This document shows, one piece after another, positions 18,390 through 27,585 of a stretch of 64,000 nucleotides of DNA; the first letter of the stretch is position 1; each line of letters begins with the position of its first letter. The notes under the pieces were generated by a model. It worked only from the letters and a program-made list of their open reading frames with translations, was not told where the DNA came from and searched no databases. This DNA comes from Bog-473 sp963807675 (GTDB taxonomy: Bacteria > Actinomycetota > Acidimicrobiia > Acidimicrobiales > RAAP-2), in NCBI GenBank assembly GCA_963807675.1, contig CAWECP010000002.1:310001-374000 (forward strand), given 5' to 3'. The translations under genes were made by a program, and so were the position numbers.

Positions 18390-20051
18390 ATGACCACCAC
18401 CCCCGCAGCGCCCGGCGACGAGACCCCACCCGCCCCCGAGGTGGACGTCGACGTGCTCGTGGTCGGCGCCGGCATCACGGGCATCTACCAGCTCTATCGC
18501 GCCCTCCAGTCCGGCTTCTCCGCCCAGCTGCTCGAGGCCGGCGGCGGCGTCGGGGGCACCTGGTACTGGAACCGCTACCCGGGCGCCCGCTTCGACTCGG
18601 AGAGCTACACCTACGGCTACCTCTTCTCCGAGGAGCTGTTCGACGAGTGGGAGTGGCAGGAGCACTTCGCCGCACAGCCCGAGACCGAGCGCTACCTCAA
18701 CCACGTCGTGGACCGCTTCGACCTGCGCCGCCACATCCGCTGCGGGTCTCGGGTCACGTCCGCCGTCTGGGAGGACCGGACCGGCACGTGGCTCGTCGGC
18801 GCGGCGGACGGGACCGAGGTGCGCGCCCGCTTCGTCGTCGCCGCCACCGGCGTGCTGTCCATCCCCTACACCCCCGACATCGAGGGGCGCGACGACTTCC
18901 GCGGCCAGCAGTTCCACACCGGCCTCTGGCCCGACGCTCCGGTCGACTTCGTCGGGAAGCGGGTGGCCGTCGTCGGCACCTCGTCGTCGGGTGTGCAGGT
19001 CGTCCCCGCCGTCGCCGATCAGGTGTCCTCGCTGACCGTGTACCAGCGCACGGCCAACTGGTGCACGCCGCTCAACAACGCGCCCATCACCGACGAGGAG
19101 CAGGCGGCGCTGCGGGCCGGCTTCGAGCAGCTGCGCCACACCCTCAACACCTCGGTGCACGGGTTCCACCACCAGGTGCACGACCGCACGGCGTTCGAGG
19201 ACGCCGAGGAGGTGCGCCAGGCGTTCTACGAGACGATGTGGAACAGCCCGGGCTTCACCAAGCTGACGAGCAATTACACCGACATGCTGTTCAGCCCCGA
19301 GGCCAACGCCGAGTGGTGCGACTTCATGGCGTGGAAGATCCGCAGCATCGTGCACGACCCGGCGACGGCGGAGCGGCTCATCCCCCGGGACCACCGGTTC
19401 GGCGAGAAGCGGCCGCCCTTCGTCACCGGGTACTTCGAGGCCTTCAACCGACCCAACGTGTCGCTGGTCGACCTGCAGGAGGCCCCGATGGTGCGGGTCA
19501 CCCCGACCGGCATCGAGACCACGGACGGCCCGCGCGAGTTCGACCTCATCGTGTGGGCCACCGGGTTCGACTTCGGCACGGGCGCCCTGGCGCGCATGGG
19601 CATCCGCGGTCGCGACGGGCTGGCCCTCGTCGACTACTGGGCGGACGGGCCCCTCACCTTCCTCGGCGTCCAGACCCACGGGTTCCCGAACTTGTTCTTC
19701 CCGGGCGGCCCCCACGCCGCCGCGGGCAACAACCCGCGCTACAACGGGGACCAGGTCGAGTTCGTCATGGACCTGCTGGAGTACGCGCGTGACCACGGCT
19801 CCAGCGTGGTCGAGGTCACAGCTCGCTCCGAGGAGCGCTGGACCAACATGGTCAACCGCGGCGTGGCCAACCAGTCCTTCGGGGAGAAGAGCTACTACTT
19901 CGGAACCAACATCCCGGGTAAGCCCAAGGTCTTCCTGCTCAACTCGGCCGGACGCCCGAAGCTGTTCTCCATCATCGCCGACGTGAAGGCCAACGACTAC
20001 GACGCCTTCACGTTCACGCCGTCCTCCGAACTGGCGGGCGCGACCGGCTGA
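18390..20051 (+). CDS. Flavin-containing monooxygenase of the Baeyer-Villiger type
   Basis: About 553 residues from ATG 18390 (ATG 18375 is an alternative). The FAD-binding GAGITGIYQLYRAL and GGTWYWNRYPGARFD, and a second nucleotide motif VAVVGTSSSGVQVVP for NADPH, are characteristic. FHTGLWPD corresponds to the Baeyer-Villiger fingerprint FxGxxxHxxxWP region in altered form. Such enzymes insert oxygen next to a ketone, giving esters or lactones that hydrolases then open. The neighbouring cyclase-family hydrolase and amidohydrolase fit such a sequence. Confidence 0.88.
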   Translation: MTTTPAAPGDETPPAPEVDVDVLVVGAGITGIYQLYRALQSGFSAQLLEAGGGVGGTWYWNRYPGARFDSESYTYGYLFSEELFDEWEWQEHFAAQPETERYLNHVVDRFDLRRHIRCGSRVTSAVWEDRTGTWLVGAADGTEVRARFVVAATGVLSIPYTPDIEGRDDFRGQQFHTGLWPDAPVDFVGKRVAVVGTSSSGVQVVPAVADQVSSLTVYQRTANWCTPLNNAPITDEEQAALRAGFEQLRHTLNTSVHGFHHQVHDRTAFEDAEEVRQAFYETMWNSPGFTKLTSNYTDMLFSPEANAEWCDFMAWKIRSIVHDPATAERLIPRDHRFGEKRPPFVTGYFEAFNRPNVSLVDLQEAPMVRVTPTGIETTDGPREFDLIVWATGFDFGTGALARMGIRGRDGLALVDYWADGPLTFLGVQTHGFPNLFFPGGPHAAAGNNPRYNGDQVEFVMDLLEYARDHGSSVVEVTARSEERWTNMVNRGVANQSFGEKSYYFGTNIPGKPKVFLLNSAGRPKLFSIIADVKANDYDAFTFTPSSELAGATG

Positions 20052-20064
20052 GGGCGCGCCGCCG

Positions 20065-21123
20065 TCAGACGGTGGCGACCGGCGTGACGGGCGAGCCCAC
20101 GACGCCGGGCATGCGCAGCGGGGGAGCGGTGAGGAGGAACCGGCTGCGGCCGTGCTCGCGCAGCCACGTGGCGAGCTCGTGCAGGTACCACATCTCGCCC
20201 AGCGGGACCCCGAGCTTGAAGAGGCAGAGGTGGTGGATGGGCAGGAACGAGCGACGGCTGGGGTCCTTGCCCTTGCCGACCATGCCCTCGACGGCGTAGT
20301 TGTCGGCCACCAGGGCCGAGATCTGCGACTCGGCGATCCACTCCAGCAGTGACGGGTCCCGGGCATCGAGATAGGAGCACAGGCTGTGGATCTTCACCGG
20401 GTCGGGGTGGCGCTCCCACTCGAGCACCCTGGTGGCGAAGCCGGTGTGCAGGAGAAGCATGTCGCCCGGCTCCACCACCACGTTGTCGGCCGCCATGATC
20501 TCCTCGAGCGTCGCCCGGTCGACGCCCTTCCAGTCGTCCCCGAGATGGTGGGCCAGGTCGACCAGGACCCCGCGTCCCTGCACGCCGTGGAACGCCATGT
20601 GCTCGAGCCCCAGGTGGTGAGCGAAGGAGCGGTGCCCGCTGCCGTCGCCGCGGGCGTCGTCCGAGGGACCGACCAGGTCGACCCCGGCGCGGTAGCCGTT
20701 GTAGTACACGGCCTCCTCCACGCCGTCGCCGTCGGCGTCGAACTCGGCCCCGACGTGGGCCAGGGCGTCCCACTGCGTCGAGTACTGGAGCGAAAGGGTC
20801 ACGACGTCGTCCGCCCAGACGTCGACGAACCGCGGGTCGCCCCAGTCCTCCATCTCGCTCATGTGCACGTTGTAGAAGGTGGCCGCCACGCCCTTCATGT
20901 CCTCGGTGGGCGAGACCCGCGGCGGGTAGCGGCGCTGGTTCAGGGCGGTCCCACCGGGGTAGTCGAGCGGCAGGCTGAGGCAGAAGCTGACGCCGGCCTG
21001 GACCTCGCGCGCGCCCTGGAGCAGCTTCTCCGGCGTGATCAGGTTGACCCGGCCCAGCTCGTCGTCGTCGCCCCAGTCGCCCCAGGTCGAGCCTTCCGGT
21101 CGCTGTGTCCACCGCTTCGTCAC
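20065..21123 (-). CDS. Cyclase-family (kynurenine formamidase-like) hydrolase
   Basis: 352 residues from GTG 21123, chosen because AGGAGGAG precedes it at about ten bases. Features of the cyclase family (PF04199) are present: STQWDALAHVGAEFD in place of the usual D.PTHID-type metal motif, and GRGVLVDLAHHLG, EPGDMLLLHTGFATRV and ALVADNYAVEG. It probably hydrolyses an amide, ester or lactone using a metal, perhaps opening the ring formed by the monooxygenase; this role is inferred. Divergent from the amidohydrolase across operator 2. Confidence 0.85.
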   Translation of the reverse strand: MTKRWTQRPEGSTWGDWGDDDELGRVNLITPEKLLQGAREVQAGVSFCLSLPLDYPGGTALNQRRYPPRVSPTEDMKGVAATFYNVHMSEMEDWGDPRFVDVWADDVVTLSLQYSTQWDALAHVGAEFDADGDGVEEAVYYNGYRAGVDLVGPSDDARGDGSGHRSFAHHLGLEHMAFHGVQGRGVLVDLAHHLGDDWKGVDRATLEEIMAADNVVVEPGDMLLLHTGFATRVLEWERHPDPVKIHSLCSYLDARDPSLLEWIAESQISALVADNYAVEGMVGKGKDPSRRSFLPIHHLCLFKLGVPLGEMWYLHELATWLREHGRSRFLLTAPPLRMPGVVGSPVTPVATV

Positions 21124-21153
21124 CTGTCGCACTCCTCCTGGCCGCCGTTGCTC

Positions 21154-21169
21154 TGTACCGACCGGTTGG
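21154..21169. promoter_or_regulatory. Regulon operator, copy 2
   Basis: TGTACCGACCGGTTGG lies between the divergent cyclase (start 21123) and amidohydrolase (start 21244) genes. Its first 13 bases are identical to copy 1. Confidence 0.65.
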
Positions 21170-21243
21170 TCTACTCTGGAGTGGAGCTTCGCGCACTCCG
21201 CGCCGGCTCTTTTTCTTTCAGCATGGACCGAAGGGACAGCCTC

Positions 21244-22488
21244 ATGCCGCACAAGCCCTTTGTCGTCTCCGCCGACGGGCACATCCTGGAGCCCACCGAC
21301 CTGTTCAAGACGCGCCTGCCGAAGCATCTGCGCGACCGGGCGGTCTGGGAGGACGACTTCGAGATCGAGCCGTTCGTCGAGGGCGGCGCGCGGATCTTCC
21401 GGAGGCTGCACACGCCCGGGTTCGAGGGCTGGACGATCTCGCGCTACCGCCAGACGGGCGGCCGGATGCCCGAGGGCGATCCCGAGCTCATCATCGAGGA
21501 CCTGACGTTCGACGGCGTCGACGTGGGAGTGATGCACCCCAACCTGTCGCTCTTCGGCCTCTACACGGACGACCATGAGCTCTCCATGGCGCACGCCCGC
21601 GTGTACAACGACTACATCGTCGAGCGGTTCACGCCCTACTTCGATCGCTTGGCTCCCACGGCTCCCATCCCGATGACGAACATCGAACAGGCGGTGGTCG
21701 AGATCGAGCGAGTGGCCGCCAGCGGCTTCCGGGCCATCCTCCTGCCGGCCACGCCGCCAAAGCCCTACTGGTCGCGTGACTACGACCCGGTGTGGGCGGC
21801 GGCGCAGGCCAACGGCGTGCACGCCTTCTTCCACACCCAGACGGGCGGCGTGAAGGTCGACGACCCCGAAGCCACGACGCTCAAGGTCGTGGCGGAGTCG
21901 GCCCGGCAGGTCAACCAGCCCATGACGGAGAAGTCCGCGTCGAAGCGGATGATCACCCAGTCGATCTACAGCACCATCGTGCCCCAACAGCTCATCTGCG
22001 AGCTGATCGGCGGCGGCGTGGCCGAGCGCTTCCCCGACCTCCACTTCGCGCTCATCGAGTTCAACGCGCACTGGCTGGCCTCGCTGGTCGGAGCCATGGA
22101 CAAGTGCTGGATCACCGGCATCGGCCAAGACGCCGACTGGTGGCTCGGCTACTGGGACCCCGAAAAGCCACGCGAGCAGCAGACCAGCATGGCCCAGCTG
22201 TTCCGGCTGAACGAGAAGTGGCCCTACCCGCTGACGCCGAGTGAGTACGTCAAGCGCCAGTTCCATGTGTCCTTCCAGGACGATCCGGTGGCGGTGGCCT
22301 GTCGGCACATCACCGGGGTGTCGAGCATCGTGTGGGGTAACGACTACCCGCACGCCGAGGGCACGTTCCGCGGCAGCCGGCAGATCATGGACGAATTGTT
22401 CGTCGGCGTCCCGGACGACGAGCGCGACGCCATGCTGGGCGGCACCTTGGGTGGGCTGCTCGGGTACAAGACTTCGGTCGCAGCCTGA
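21244..22488 (+). CDS. Amidohydrolase-related protein (TIM-barrel, PF04909 type)
   Basis: 414 residues from ATG 21244, with AAGGGA upstream; ATG 21223 is in frame. VVSADGHILEP replaces the classical HxH by DxH, as in the aminocarboxymuconate-semialdehyde decarboxylase-like branch. HAFFHTQTGG gives a further histidine and VWGNDYPHAEG the terminal aspartate. These enzymes are metal-dependent hydrolases or decarboxylases. It overlaps the next SDR gene by four bases, so the two are probably translated together. Confidence 0.85.
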   Translation: MPHKPFVVSADGHILEPTDLFKTRLPKHLRDRAVWEDDFEIEPFVEGGARIFRRLHTPGFEGWTISRYRQTGGRMPEGDPELIIEDLTFDGVDVGVMHPNLSLFGLYTDDHELSMAHARVYNDYIVERFTPYFDRLAPTAPIPMTNIEQAVVEIERVAASGFRAILLPATPPKPYWSRDYDPVWAAAQANGVHAFFHTQTGGVKVDDPEATTLKVVAESARQVNQPMTEKSASKRMITQSIYSTIVPQQLICELIGGGVAERFPDLHFALIEFNAHWLASLVGAMDKCWITGIGQDADWWLGYWDPEKPREQQTSMAQLFRLNEKWPYPLTPSEYVKRQFHVSFQDDPVAVACRHITGVSSIVWGNDYPHAEGTFRGSRQIMDELFVGVPDDERDAMLGGTLGGLLGYKTSVAA

Positions 22489-23381
22489 GCGAGCTCCGTT
22501 TCGACGGGCGCGTCGCCGTCGTCACCGGCGCGGGGCGCGGCATCGGGCGGGCCTACGCCCTGCTGCTGGCCCAACGCGGTGCCAGCGTGGTGGTCAACGA
22601 CCTGGGCGGCTCCATCGAAGGCACTGGCAGCGACGCCGGGCCGGCCGACGAGGTCGTTGCGTCTATCGCCGCCCGCGGTGGCGCGGCCGTGGCCGACACG
22701 AGCGACGTCTCCGGCGCCGCCGGCGCGCAGGCGCTGGTGGACGCGGCGGTCGGGCAGTTCGGCCGTCTCGACATCCTGATCAACAACGCCGGCATCATCC
22801 GTTGGGCCGCCTTCCCCGAGGCCGACGAGGACAACCTGGCCGCGCATCTGGCCGTCCACACGGTCGGCTCGTTCAACACGGCGCGCGCCGCCTGGCCGCA
22901 CATGGTCGAGCAGGGCTATGGCCGCATCGTCATGACGACGTCGAGCGGCGTTTTCGGCCTGCCCAACAACATCTCCTATGCCACGGCCAAGGCCGCCGTG
23001 ATCGGGCTGACCCGCAGCCTGGCCGTGGGCGGGGCGAAACGCGGTATCCGGGTCAACCTCATCGCCCCGGCCGCCATGACCCGCATGGCCGGCGGTGCCG
23101 GACCCGACGGCATGGACCCCGAGCTAGTGGCACCGATGGCCGCCTTCCTGGCCCACGAGGACTGCCCCGTGAGCGGCGAGATGTACGCCGCCGGTGCCGG
23201 CCGCTTCTCCCGCCTCTTCCTGGCGTCCACGGCCGGCTACGTGCACCCCGGACCGGGCGCCACCATGGAGGACGTGGCCGCACACTGGGCGGACATCAAC
23301 GACGAGGCCGGCTACTGGATCCCGACCAACCTCATGGGTTGGTCGGCGACCTTCATGGAGCACCTGAACTCCGAGGAGTGA
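22485..23381 (+). CDS. SDR of the long hydroxyacyl-CoA dehydrogenase-like type, apparently with a CTG start
   Basis: About 298 residues. The coenzyme motif TGAGRGIG, the VVVNDLGGSIEGTGSDAGPADEVV insert (shown in parts) and NNAG with YATAKAAV (Y-x3-K) resemble the (3R)-hydroxyacyl-CoA dehydrogenase part of peroxisomal multifunctional enzyme 2. The expected N-terminus (M)SELRFDGRVAVV begins at CTG 22485, overlapping the upstream TGA. No ATG, GTG or TTG is in frame between the upstream coding end and the motif. Either CTG initiates, helped by coupling, or a base error has removed a normal start. Confidence 0.82.
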   Translation: MSELRFDGRVAVVTGAGRGIGRAYALLLAQRGASVVVNDLGGSIEGTGSDAGPADEVVASIAARGGAAVADTSDVSGAAGAQALVDAAVGQFGRLDILINNAGIIRWAAFPEADEDNLAAHLAVHTVGSFNTARAAWPHMVEQGYGRIVMTTSSGVFGLPNNISYATAKAAVIGLTRSLAVGGAKRGIRVNLIAPAAMTRMAGGAGPDGMDPELVAPMAAFLAHEDCPVSGEMYAAGAGRFSRLFLASTAGYVHPGPGATMEDVAAHWADINDEAGYWIPTNLMGWSATFMEHLNSEE

Positions 23382-23600
23382 GCGCGCGGGTTCCTACGGG
23401 AGTCACCGAGGATTCGATCAGCTCCTCCTTGCGGTAGCCGTGATGGCGGGCGTACCCGAGCAGCGACCTCGCCCTCTCGATGACGGCGCTCTTCTCCGCC
23501 GTCCCGGCGACGGTGACGCCACCGCCGCGTCGCAACTCCAGCAAACCCTCGTCACGCAGCAGGCGCAACGCGGCCCTGCAGCCCCATCGGGGATCCTGAC
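23353..23600 (-). pseudogene. C-terminal remnant of a GntR-family (YtrA-like) regulator
   Basis: The minus-strand frame reads ALRLLRDEGLLELRRGGGVTV followed by an ERARSLLGYARHHGYRKEELIE tail. That is the second half of a small GntR regulator: the wing of the winged helix plus the short C-terminal helices. The N-terminal recognition helix is missing, and the sequence upstream belongs to the end of the aldolase gene. Its 3' end overlaps the end of the convergent SDR gene. It is probably a deletion relic without function. Confidence 0.55.
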
Positions 23601-23614
23601 GGCGGCTCGGGGAG

Positions 23615-24382
23615 CTATTCCTCGAGCAGGTCCGGTTCCTCGGCGACGACCTGGTCGTAGAGCGGCTGGAACTGGGACCAGCCGGCCCGGTGGCTCCCGG
23701 TCTGCTGCAGCGTCGTCTTGGCCACCTCGGGCCGGATCAGGATCGGCGTGCCGGCGGCCTCGGCCAACAGCTGGGCCTGGCAGCTGCGCTCCATGGTGAT
23801 GAACCACCAGGCCGCCTCGTCCACCGTGCGACCCACGGTGAGCAGCCCGTGGTTGACCAGGATGGCCGCCTTGTTCGACCCGAGCGCATGCGCGATGCGC
23901 TTGCCCTCCTCGATTTCGACGACGGCGCCCGTGTAGTCGTCGAACACCACGTGGTCCTCGTAGAAGGCGCAGGCGTCCTGGGTCAGCGGGTCGAGCGGTC
24001 GGTGCAACGTCGACCAGGCCTTGCCGTAGACCGAGTGCGCGTGCGCGGCCGACACGACGTCGGGCCGGGCGGCGTGGATCTGCGAATGGATGACGAAGGC
24101 GGCCAGGTTGAGGGGCCAGGTGCCCTCGACCACCTCGCCCCGGTGGTTGACCAACAAGAGATCCCTCACGCGGATCTGGCGGAAGTTCATGCCGACGGGG
24201 TTGACCCAGAAGTGGTCCGCCCGCTCTGGGTCGCGGGCGGTGATGTGGCCCGCCGTGCCCTCGCTGAAGCCGAACCGCCCGAACAGGCGGAAGGCGGCGG
24301 CCAGCCGCTGCTTGCGGTAGCGGCGCTCGTCCTCCACGTTGTCGAAGTTGGGAAACGTGTGCGGCAGGCGGTCGGACGGCAT
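23615..24382 (-). CDS. Class II aldolase/adducin-family protein
   Basis: 255 residues with the zinc motif AAHAHSVYGKAW (HxH) and the later NHGLLTVG. The N-terminal GFSEGTAGHITARDP and FWVNPVGMNF are typical of the fuculose-phosphate aldolase/adducin fold as found in non-sugar catabolic clusters. It catalyses metal-dependent carbon-carbon bond cleavage or decarboxylation; the substrate is unknown. The ATG is at 24382, 21 bp from operator 3, divergent from the acyl-CoA dehydrogenase gene. Confidence 0.87.
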   Translation of the reverse strand: MPSDRLPHTFPNFDNVEDERRYRKQRLAAAFRLFGRFGFSEGTAGHITARDPERADHFWVNPVGMNFRQIRVRDLLLVNHRGEVVEGTWPLNLAAFVIHSQIHAARPDVVSAAHAHSVYGKAWSTLHRPLDPLTQDACAFYEDHVVFDDYTGAVVEIEEGKRIAHALGSNKAAILVNHGLLTVGRTVDEAAWWFITMERSCQAQLLAEAAGTPILIRPEVAKTTLQQTGSHRAGWSQFQPLYDQVVAEEPDLLEE

Positions 24383-24402
24383 CGTCCCAGTGTAAGGGCG
24401 TT

Positions 24403-24418
24403 TGTACCGATCAGTCCA
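24403..24418. promoter_or_regulatory. Regulon operator, copy 3
   Basis: TGTACCGATCAGTCCA matches the palindromic consensus at 15 of 16 positions. It fills most of the 48-bp gap between the divergent aldolase and acyl-CoA dehydrogenase starts, so binding there would block both promoters. Confidence 0.6.
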
Positions 24419-24430
24419 TAGGATGGGCGG

Positions 24431-25579
24431 GTGGACTTCTCCCTGACCGAACCCGAGCGCGAGCTGGTCGGCCTGTGCCGCGACTTCGCCCAGAACGAGA
24501 TCGCCCGTCGGGCACCGGCCGCCTGGGACGAGGGCCGCTGCCCGACCGACCTGCTGCGCGAGATGGGGGAGCTCGGACTGCTCGGCATGCTGGTGCCCGA
24601 GGAGTGGGGCGGCATCGGAATGTCGACGGTCGGCTTCGTCGCCGCCATGGAGCAGATTGGGCAGGCCGATCAGTCGGTCGCCGCGGCCTGGCAGGCGCAC
24701 GTGACCATCGGCTCGCTGCCGCTCTACCTCTTCGGCAACGACGCGCAGCGCGAGCGCTGGCTGCGTCCGCTGGCCGAGGGACGCGCCCTCGGCGCCTTCG
24801 GCCTGACCGAACCCGACGCGGGGTCCGACGCCCGCGGCATCCGCACCACGGCGGAACGATGCGACGGGGGCTGGGTCATCAACGGGCGCAAGACCTTCAT
24901 CTCCAACGCCGGCACCGACATGTCCTTCGGCGTCACGCTGCTGGCGCGGGTCGGCACCGGCGAGAGCGGGACGCAGCGCTACGCCAGCTTCGTGGTGGAG
25001 AAGGACACACCGGGCTTCACCATGGGGCCGAAGATGCGGGGTATCGGTTGGCGCGGCCTGGACACGCGCGAGCTCTACTTCGACGAGGTCTCCGTGCCCG
25101 ACGATCAGCTGGTCGGCGATCCCGACATGGGGCTGAGCCAGTTCCTGCGCACGCTCGAAGTCGGTCGCATCTCCATCGCCGCCCTCTCCCTCAGCCTCAC
25201 CCAGGCCGTGCTCGACCTGGCGGCCGACTACGCGCGCCAGCGGGTGCAGTTCGGCCAACCCATCTCGCAGTTCCAGGCGGTGCAGTTCAAGCTGGCCGAC
25301 ATGGCCACCGAGCTGGAGGCGGCCCGCTGGCTCACCTACCGCGCCGCCGCGCTGCGCGACGCCGGCCAGCCGTTCTTGAAGGAGGCGGCCATGGCCAAAT
25401 TGAAGGCCAGCCGGCTCGCGGTGTGGGCCGCCTCGGAGGCGGTGCAGATCCACGGCGGGCTCGGCTACATGCTCGAGACCCCGGTGGCCCGCTTCTACTG
25501 CGACGCCAAGGTGCTCGAGATCGGCGAGGGCACCAACGAGATCCAGCACCTGGTCATCGCCCGGGCGCTCGGCTGCTGA
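24431..25579 (+). CDS. Acyl-CoA dehydrogenase
   Basis: 382 residues, standard length. The FAD/substrate motifs FGLTEPDAGSDARGIRTTA and ISNAGTDMS are present. The C-terminal helical domain contains YARQRVQFGQPISQFQAVQ and QIHGGLGYMLETPVARFYCDAKVLEI, with the E of GEGTNEIQ near the end. It introduces a 2,3-double bond into an acyl-CoA and passes electrons to ETF. The start is GTG 24431, only 12 bp after operator 3, so the transcript may be leaderless. Confidence 0.93.
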   Translation: MDFSLTEPERELVGLCRDFAQNEIARRAPAAWDEGRCPTDLLREMGELGLLGMLVPEEWGGIGMSTVGFVAAMEQIGQADQSVAAAWQAHVTIGSLPLYLFGNDAQRERWLRPLAEGRALGAFGLTEPDAGSDARGIRTTAERCDGGWVINGRKTFISNAGTDMSFGVTLLARVGTGESGTQRYASFVVEKDTPGFTMGPKMRGIGWRGLDTRELYFDEVSVPDDQLVGDPDMGLSQFLRTLEVGRISIAALSLSLTQAVLDLAADYARQRVQFGQPISQFQAVQFKLADMATELEAARWLTYRAAALRDAGQPFLKEAAMAKLKASRLAVWAASEAVQIHGGLGYMLETPVARFYCDAKVLEIGEGTNEIQHLVIARALGC

Positions 25580-25583
25580 CGGG

Positions 25584-27545
25584 TCAGACGGCGAGCAGGC
25601 GGCGAATGGCCGCCGCGATCTCGGCGCGGCCGGGCAGCCAGGCCTGCTCGAGCTCGGGCGCGTAGGGCGGCGGGGTGGCGGCGGCACCGACGCGCTCGAT
25701 CGGTGCATCGAGGGTCCAGAAGCCGTCGCGGGCCACGGTGGCCGCGATCTCGGCGCCGATGCCGAAGGGCACGACGGCCTCGTGCGCGATGAGGAGCCGG
25801 CTGGTCTTGTCCACCGATTCGAGGACGGGCGCCAGGTCGAGCGGCGCCACGGTGCGTAGGTCGATGACCTCCACCGAGATGCCGTCGGCCGCCAGCTCCT
25901 CGGCTGCGGCCGTCGCCTCGTGCACCATGCGTGAGACCGACACGACCGTGACGTCGGAGCCGGCGCGCACCACGGCCGAGCGCCCGAGCGGGACCAGGTA
26001 GTCGGCCGGCGGTTCGGGCCCCTTCATGCCGTAGAGCAGACGGTTCTCAATGAAGACGACCGGGTTGGGGTCCTGGATGGCGGCGCGCAACAAGCCGTAG
26101 GTGTCGGCCGGCGTCGACGGCATGACCACGGTGAGCCCGGGAATGTGCGCCAGCAGCGCCTCGAGGCTCTGGGAGTGCTGGCTGCCCGAGGAGCGGCCGG
26201 CACCGAACTGCGTGCGCACGGTGAGTCCCATGGCGGCGGCCCCGCCCGTCATGAACGGGAGCTTGGCTGCCTGGTTGAGCAGCTGGTCGAAGCAGACGCC
26301 GATGAAGTCGAGGTACATCACCTCCACCACCGGGCGCAGCCCGGCCATGGCCGCCCCGACGCCGACACCGACCACGGCCGTCTCGGAAATCGGTGTGTCG
26401 CGCACCCGTTCGCCGAAACGCTCGCGCAGGCCGCGGGTGAGCCCGAACACGTTGCCGCCCTCGCCCACGTCGACGCCGGCGACGAAGACGCGCTCGTCGG
26501 CCGCCAGCTCGGACTCGAGTGCGGCGCGGATGGCGTCCATGGTGCGGTACACCGGCGCGTCGGCCGCCGGTGGGGGCGGCTCGGCGACGAGTGCGCGCTC
26601 GCGCGTCACGAAGTCGAAGAGGGTGGAGGCGGACGGGGGCCGGAGGTCGCGGGCGCGGGCGACGGCCTGGTCGAGCTGCTCGACCACGGACGCCGCCAGC
26701 GCGTCGAGGTCCGCGTCGCTCACGCCGGCCTCGGCGAGGCGGTGGCGGTGCAGGAGGAGCGGGTCGCGCTCCTGCCACTCCTCCAGCTCGTCCGGTGAGC
26801 GATAGCGCTGCGGGTCGCCCTCGTAGTGGCCGTGCCAGCGGTAGGTGTGGGCCTCCACCACGGCCGGACCGTGGCCGGTGCGGGCGGCCGCGACGACGTC
26901 GCGCATGGCCGACGCCGTGGCCACCACGTCATTCCCGTCGACCTCGGTGTAGGGCAGCGCGTAGCCGGCGGCGCGGCGCTCGAGGCTGGCCGCGTGCTGG
27001 GCCGAGGCGGCGGAGAACTCGGAGTAACCGTTGTTCTCGCAGAAGAAGATGGCCGGCACGTGCCACACCGCGGCCAGGTTGAGCGCCTCGTGGAACGCGC
27101 CCTGCGCCGCCGCGCCGTCGCCGAAGAAGGCGACGGCCACGCCCTCGTTGCCCCGCAGCTGGGCCGCCGTGGCGGCGCCGACCGCGATGGGCAGCCCGGC
27201 GGCCACGATGCCGTTGGCGCCGAAAATCCCGAGCTTCGGGTCGGCGATGTGCATGGAGCCGCCGCGTCCTCGGTTGGTGCCCTCGGCGCGGCCCATCAGC
27301 TCGGCGAACATGCCGAGCGGGTCGAGGCCCTTGGCCAGGCAGTGGCCGTGGCCGCGGTGGGTGGACGTGATGACGTCGTCGGGGCGCAGCGGCCAGCAGG
27401 CGCCGACTGCCGCCGCCTCCTGCCCGATGGAGAGGTGCACGAAGCCGGGCACCAGCCCGTCGCGGTAGAGCTCGGCCACGCGCTCTTCGAAGCCGCGGAT
27501 GAGCAGCATGCGGCGCTGCAACTCCAGCAGGTCGGCGGTCGTCAT
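25584..27545 (-). CDS. Fused alpha/beta 2-oxoacid dehydrogenase E1 component (thiamine diphosphate dependent)
   Basis: 653 residues. Residues 1 to about 330 are an E1-alpha subunit with the ThDP motif GDG (142-144) to NN (171-172). Residues from about 345 are an E1-beta subunit (VYRTMDAIRAALESELAADERV, DTPISETAVVGVGVGAAMAGLRPVVEVMYLDF; shown in parts). The fusion places both halves of pyruvate/branched-chain or acetoin dehydrogenase E1 in one chain. No E2 or E3 gene is in the window, so its partner is encoded elsewhere or it acts as a decarboxylase. Divergent from the SDR pair across operator 4. Confidence 0.9.
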   Translation of the reverse strand: MTTADLLELQRRMLLIRGFEERVAELYRDGLVPGFVHLSIGQEAAAVGACWPLRPDDVITSTHRGHGHCLAKGLDPLGMFAELMGRAEGTNRGRGGSMHIADPKLGIFGANGIVAAGLPIAVGAATAAQLRGNEGVAVAFFGDGAAAQGAFHEALNLAAVWHVPAIFFCENNGYSEFSAASAQHAASLERRAAGYALPYTEVDGNDVVATASAMRDVVAAARTGHGPAVVEAHTYRWHGHYEGDPQRYRSPDELEEWQERDPLLLHRHRLAEAGVSDADLDALAASVVEQLDQAVARARDLRPPSASTLFDFVTRERALVAEPPPPAADAPVYRTMDAIRAALESELAADERVFVAGVDVGEGGNVFGLTRGLRERFGERVRDTPISETAVVGVGVGAAMAGLRPVVEVMYLDFIGVCFDQLLNQAAKLPFMTGGAAAMGLTVRTQFGAGRSSGSQHSQSLEALLAHIPGLTVVMPSTPADTYGLLRAAIQDPNPVVFIENRLLYGMKGPEPPADYLVPLGRSAVVRAGSDVTVVSVSRMVHEATAAAEELAADGISVEVIDLRTVAPLDLAPVLESVDKTSRLLIAHEAVVPFGIGAEIAATVARDGFWTLDAPIERVGAAATPPPYAPELEQAWLPGRAEIAAAIRRLLAV

Positions 27546-27585
27546 TGCGCCGGGGCCAGCGTCGACGGGAGTCACGGTCGTGTAC

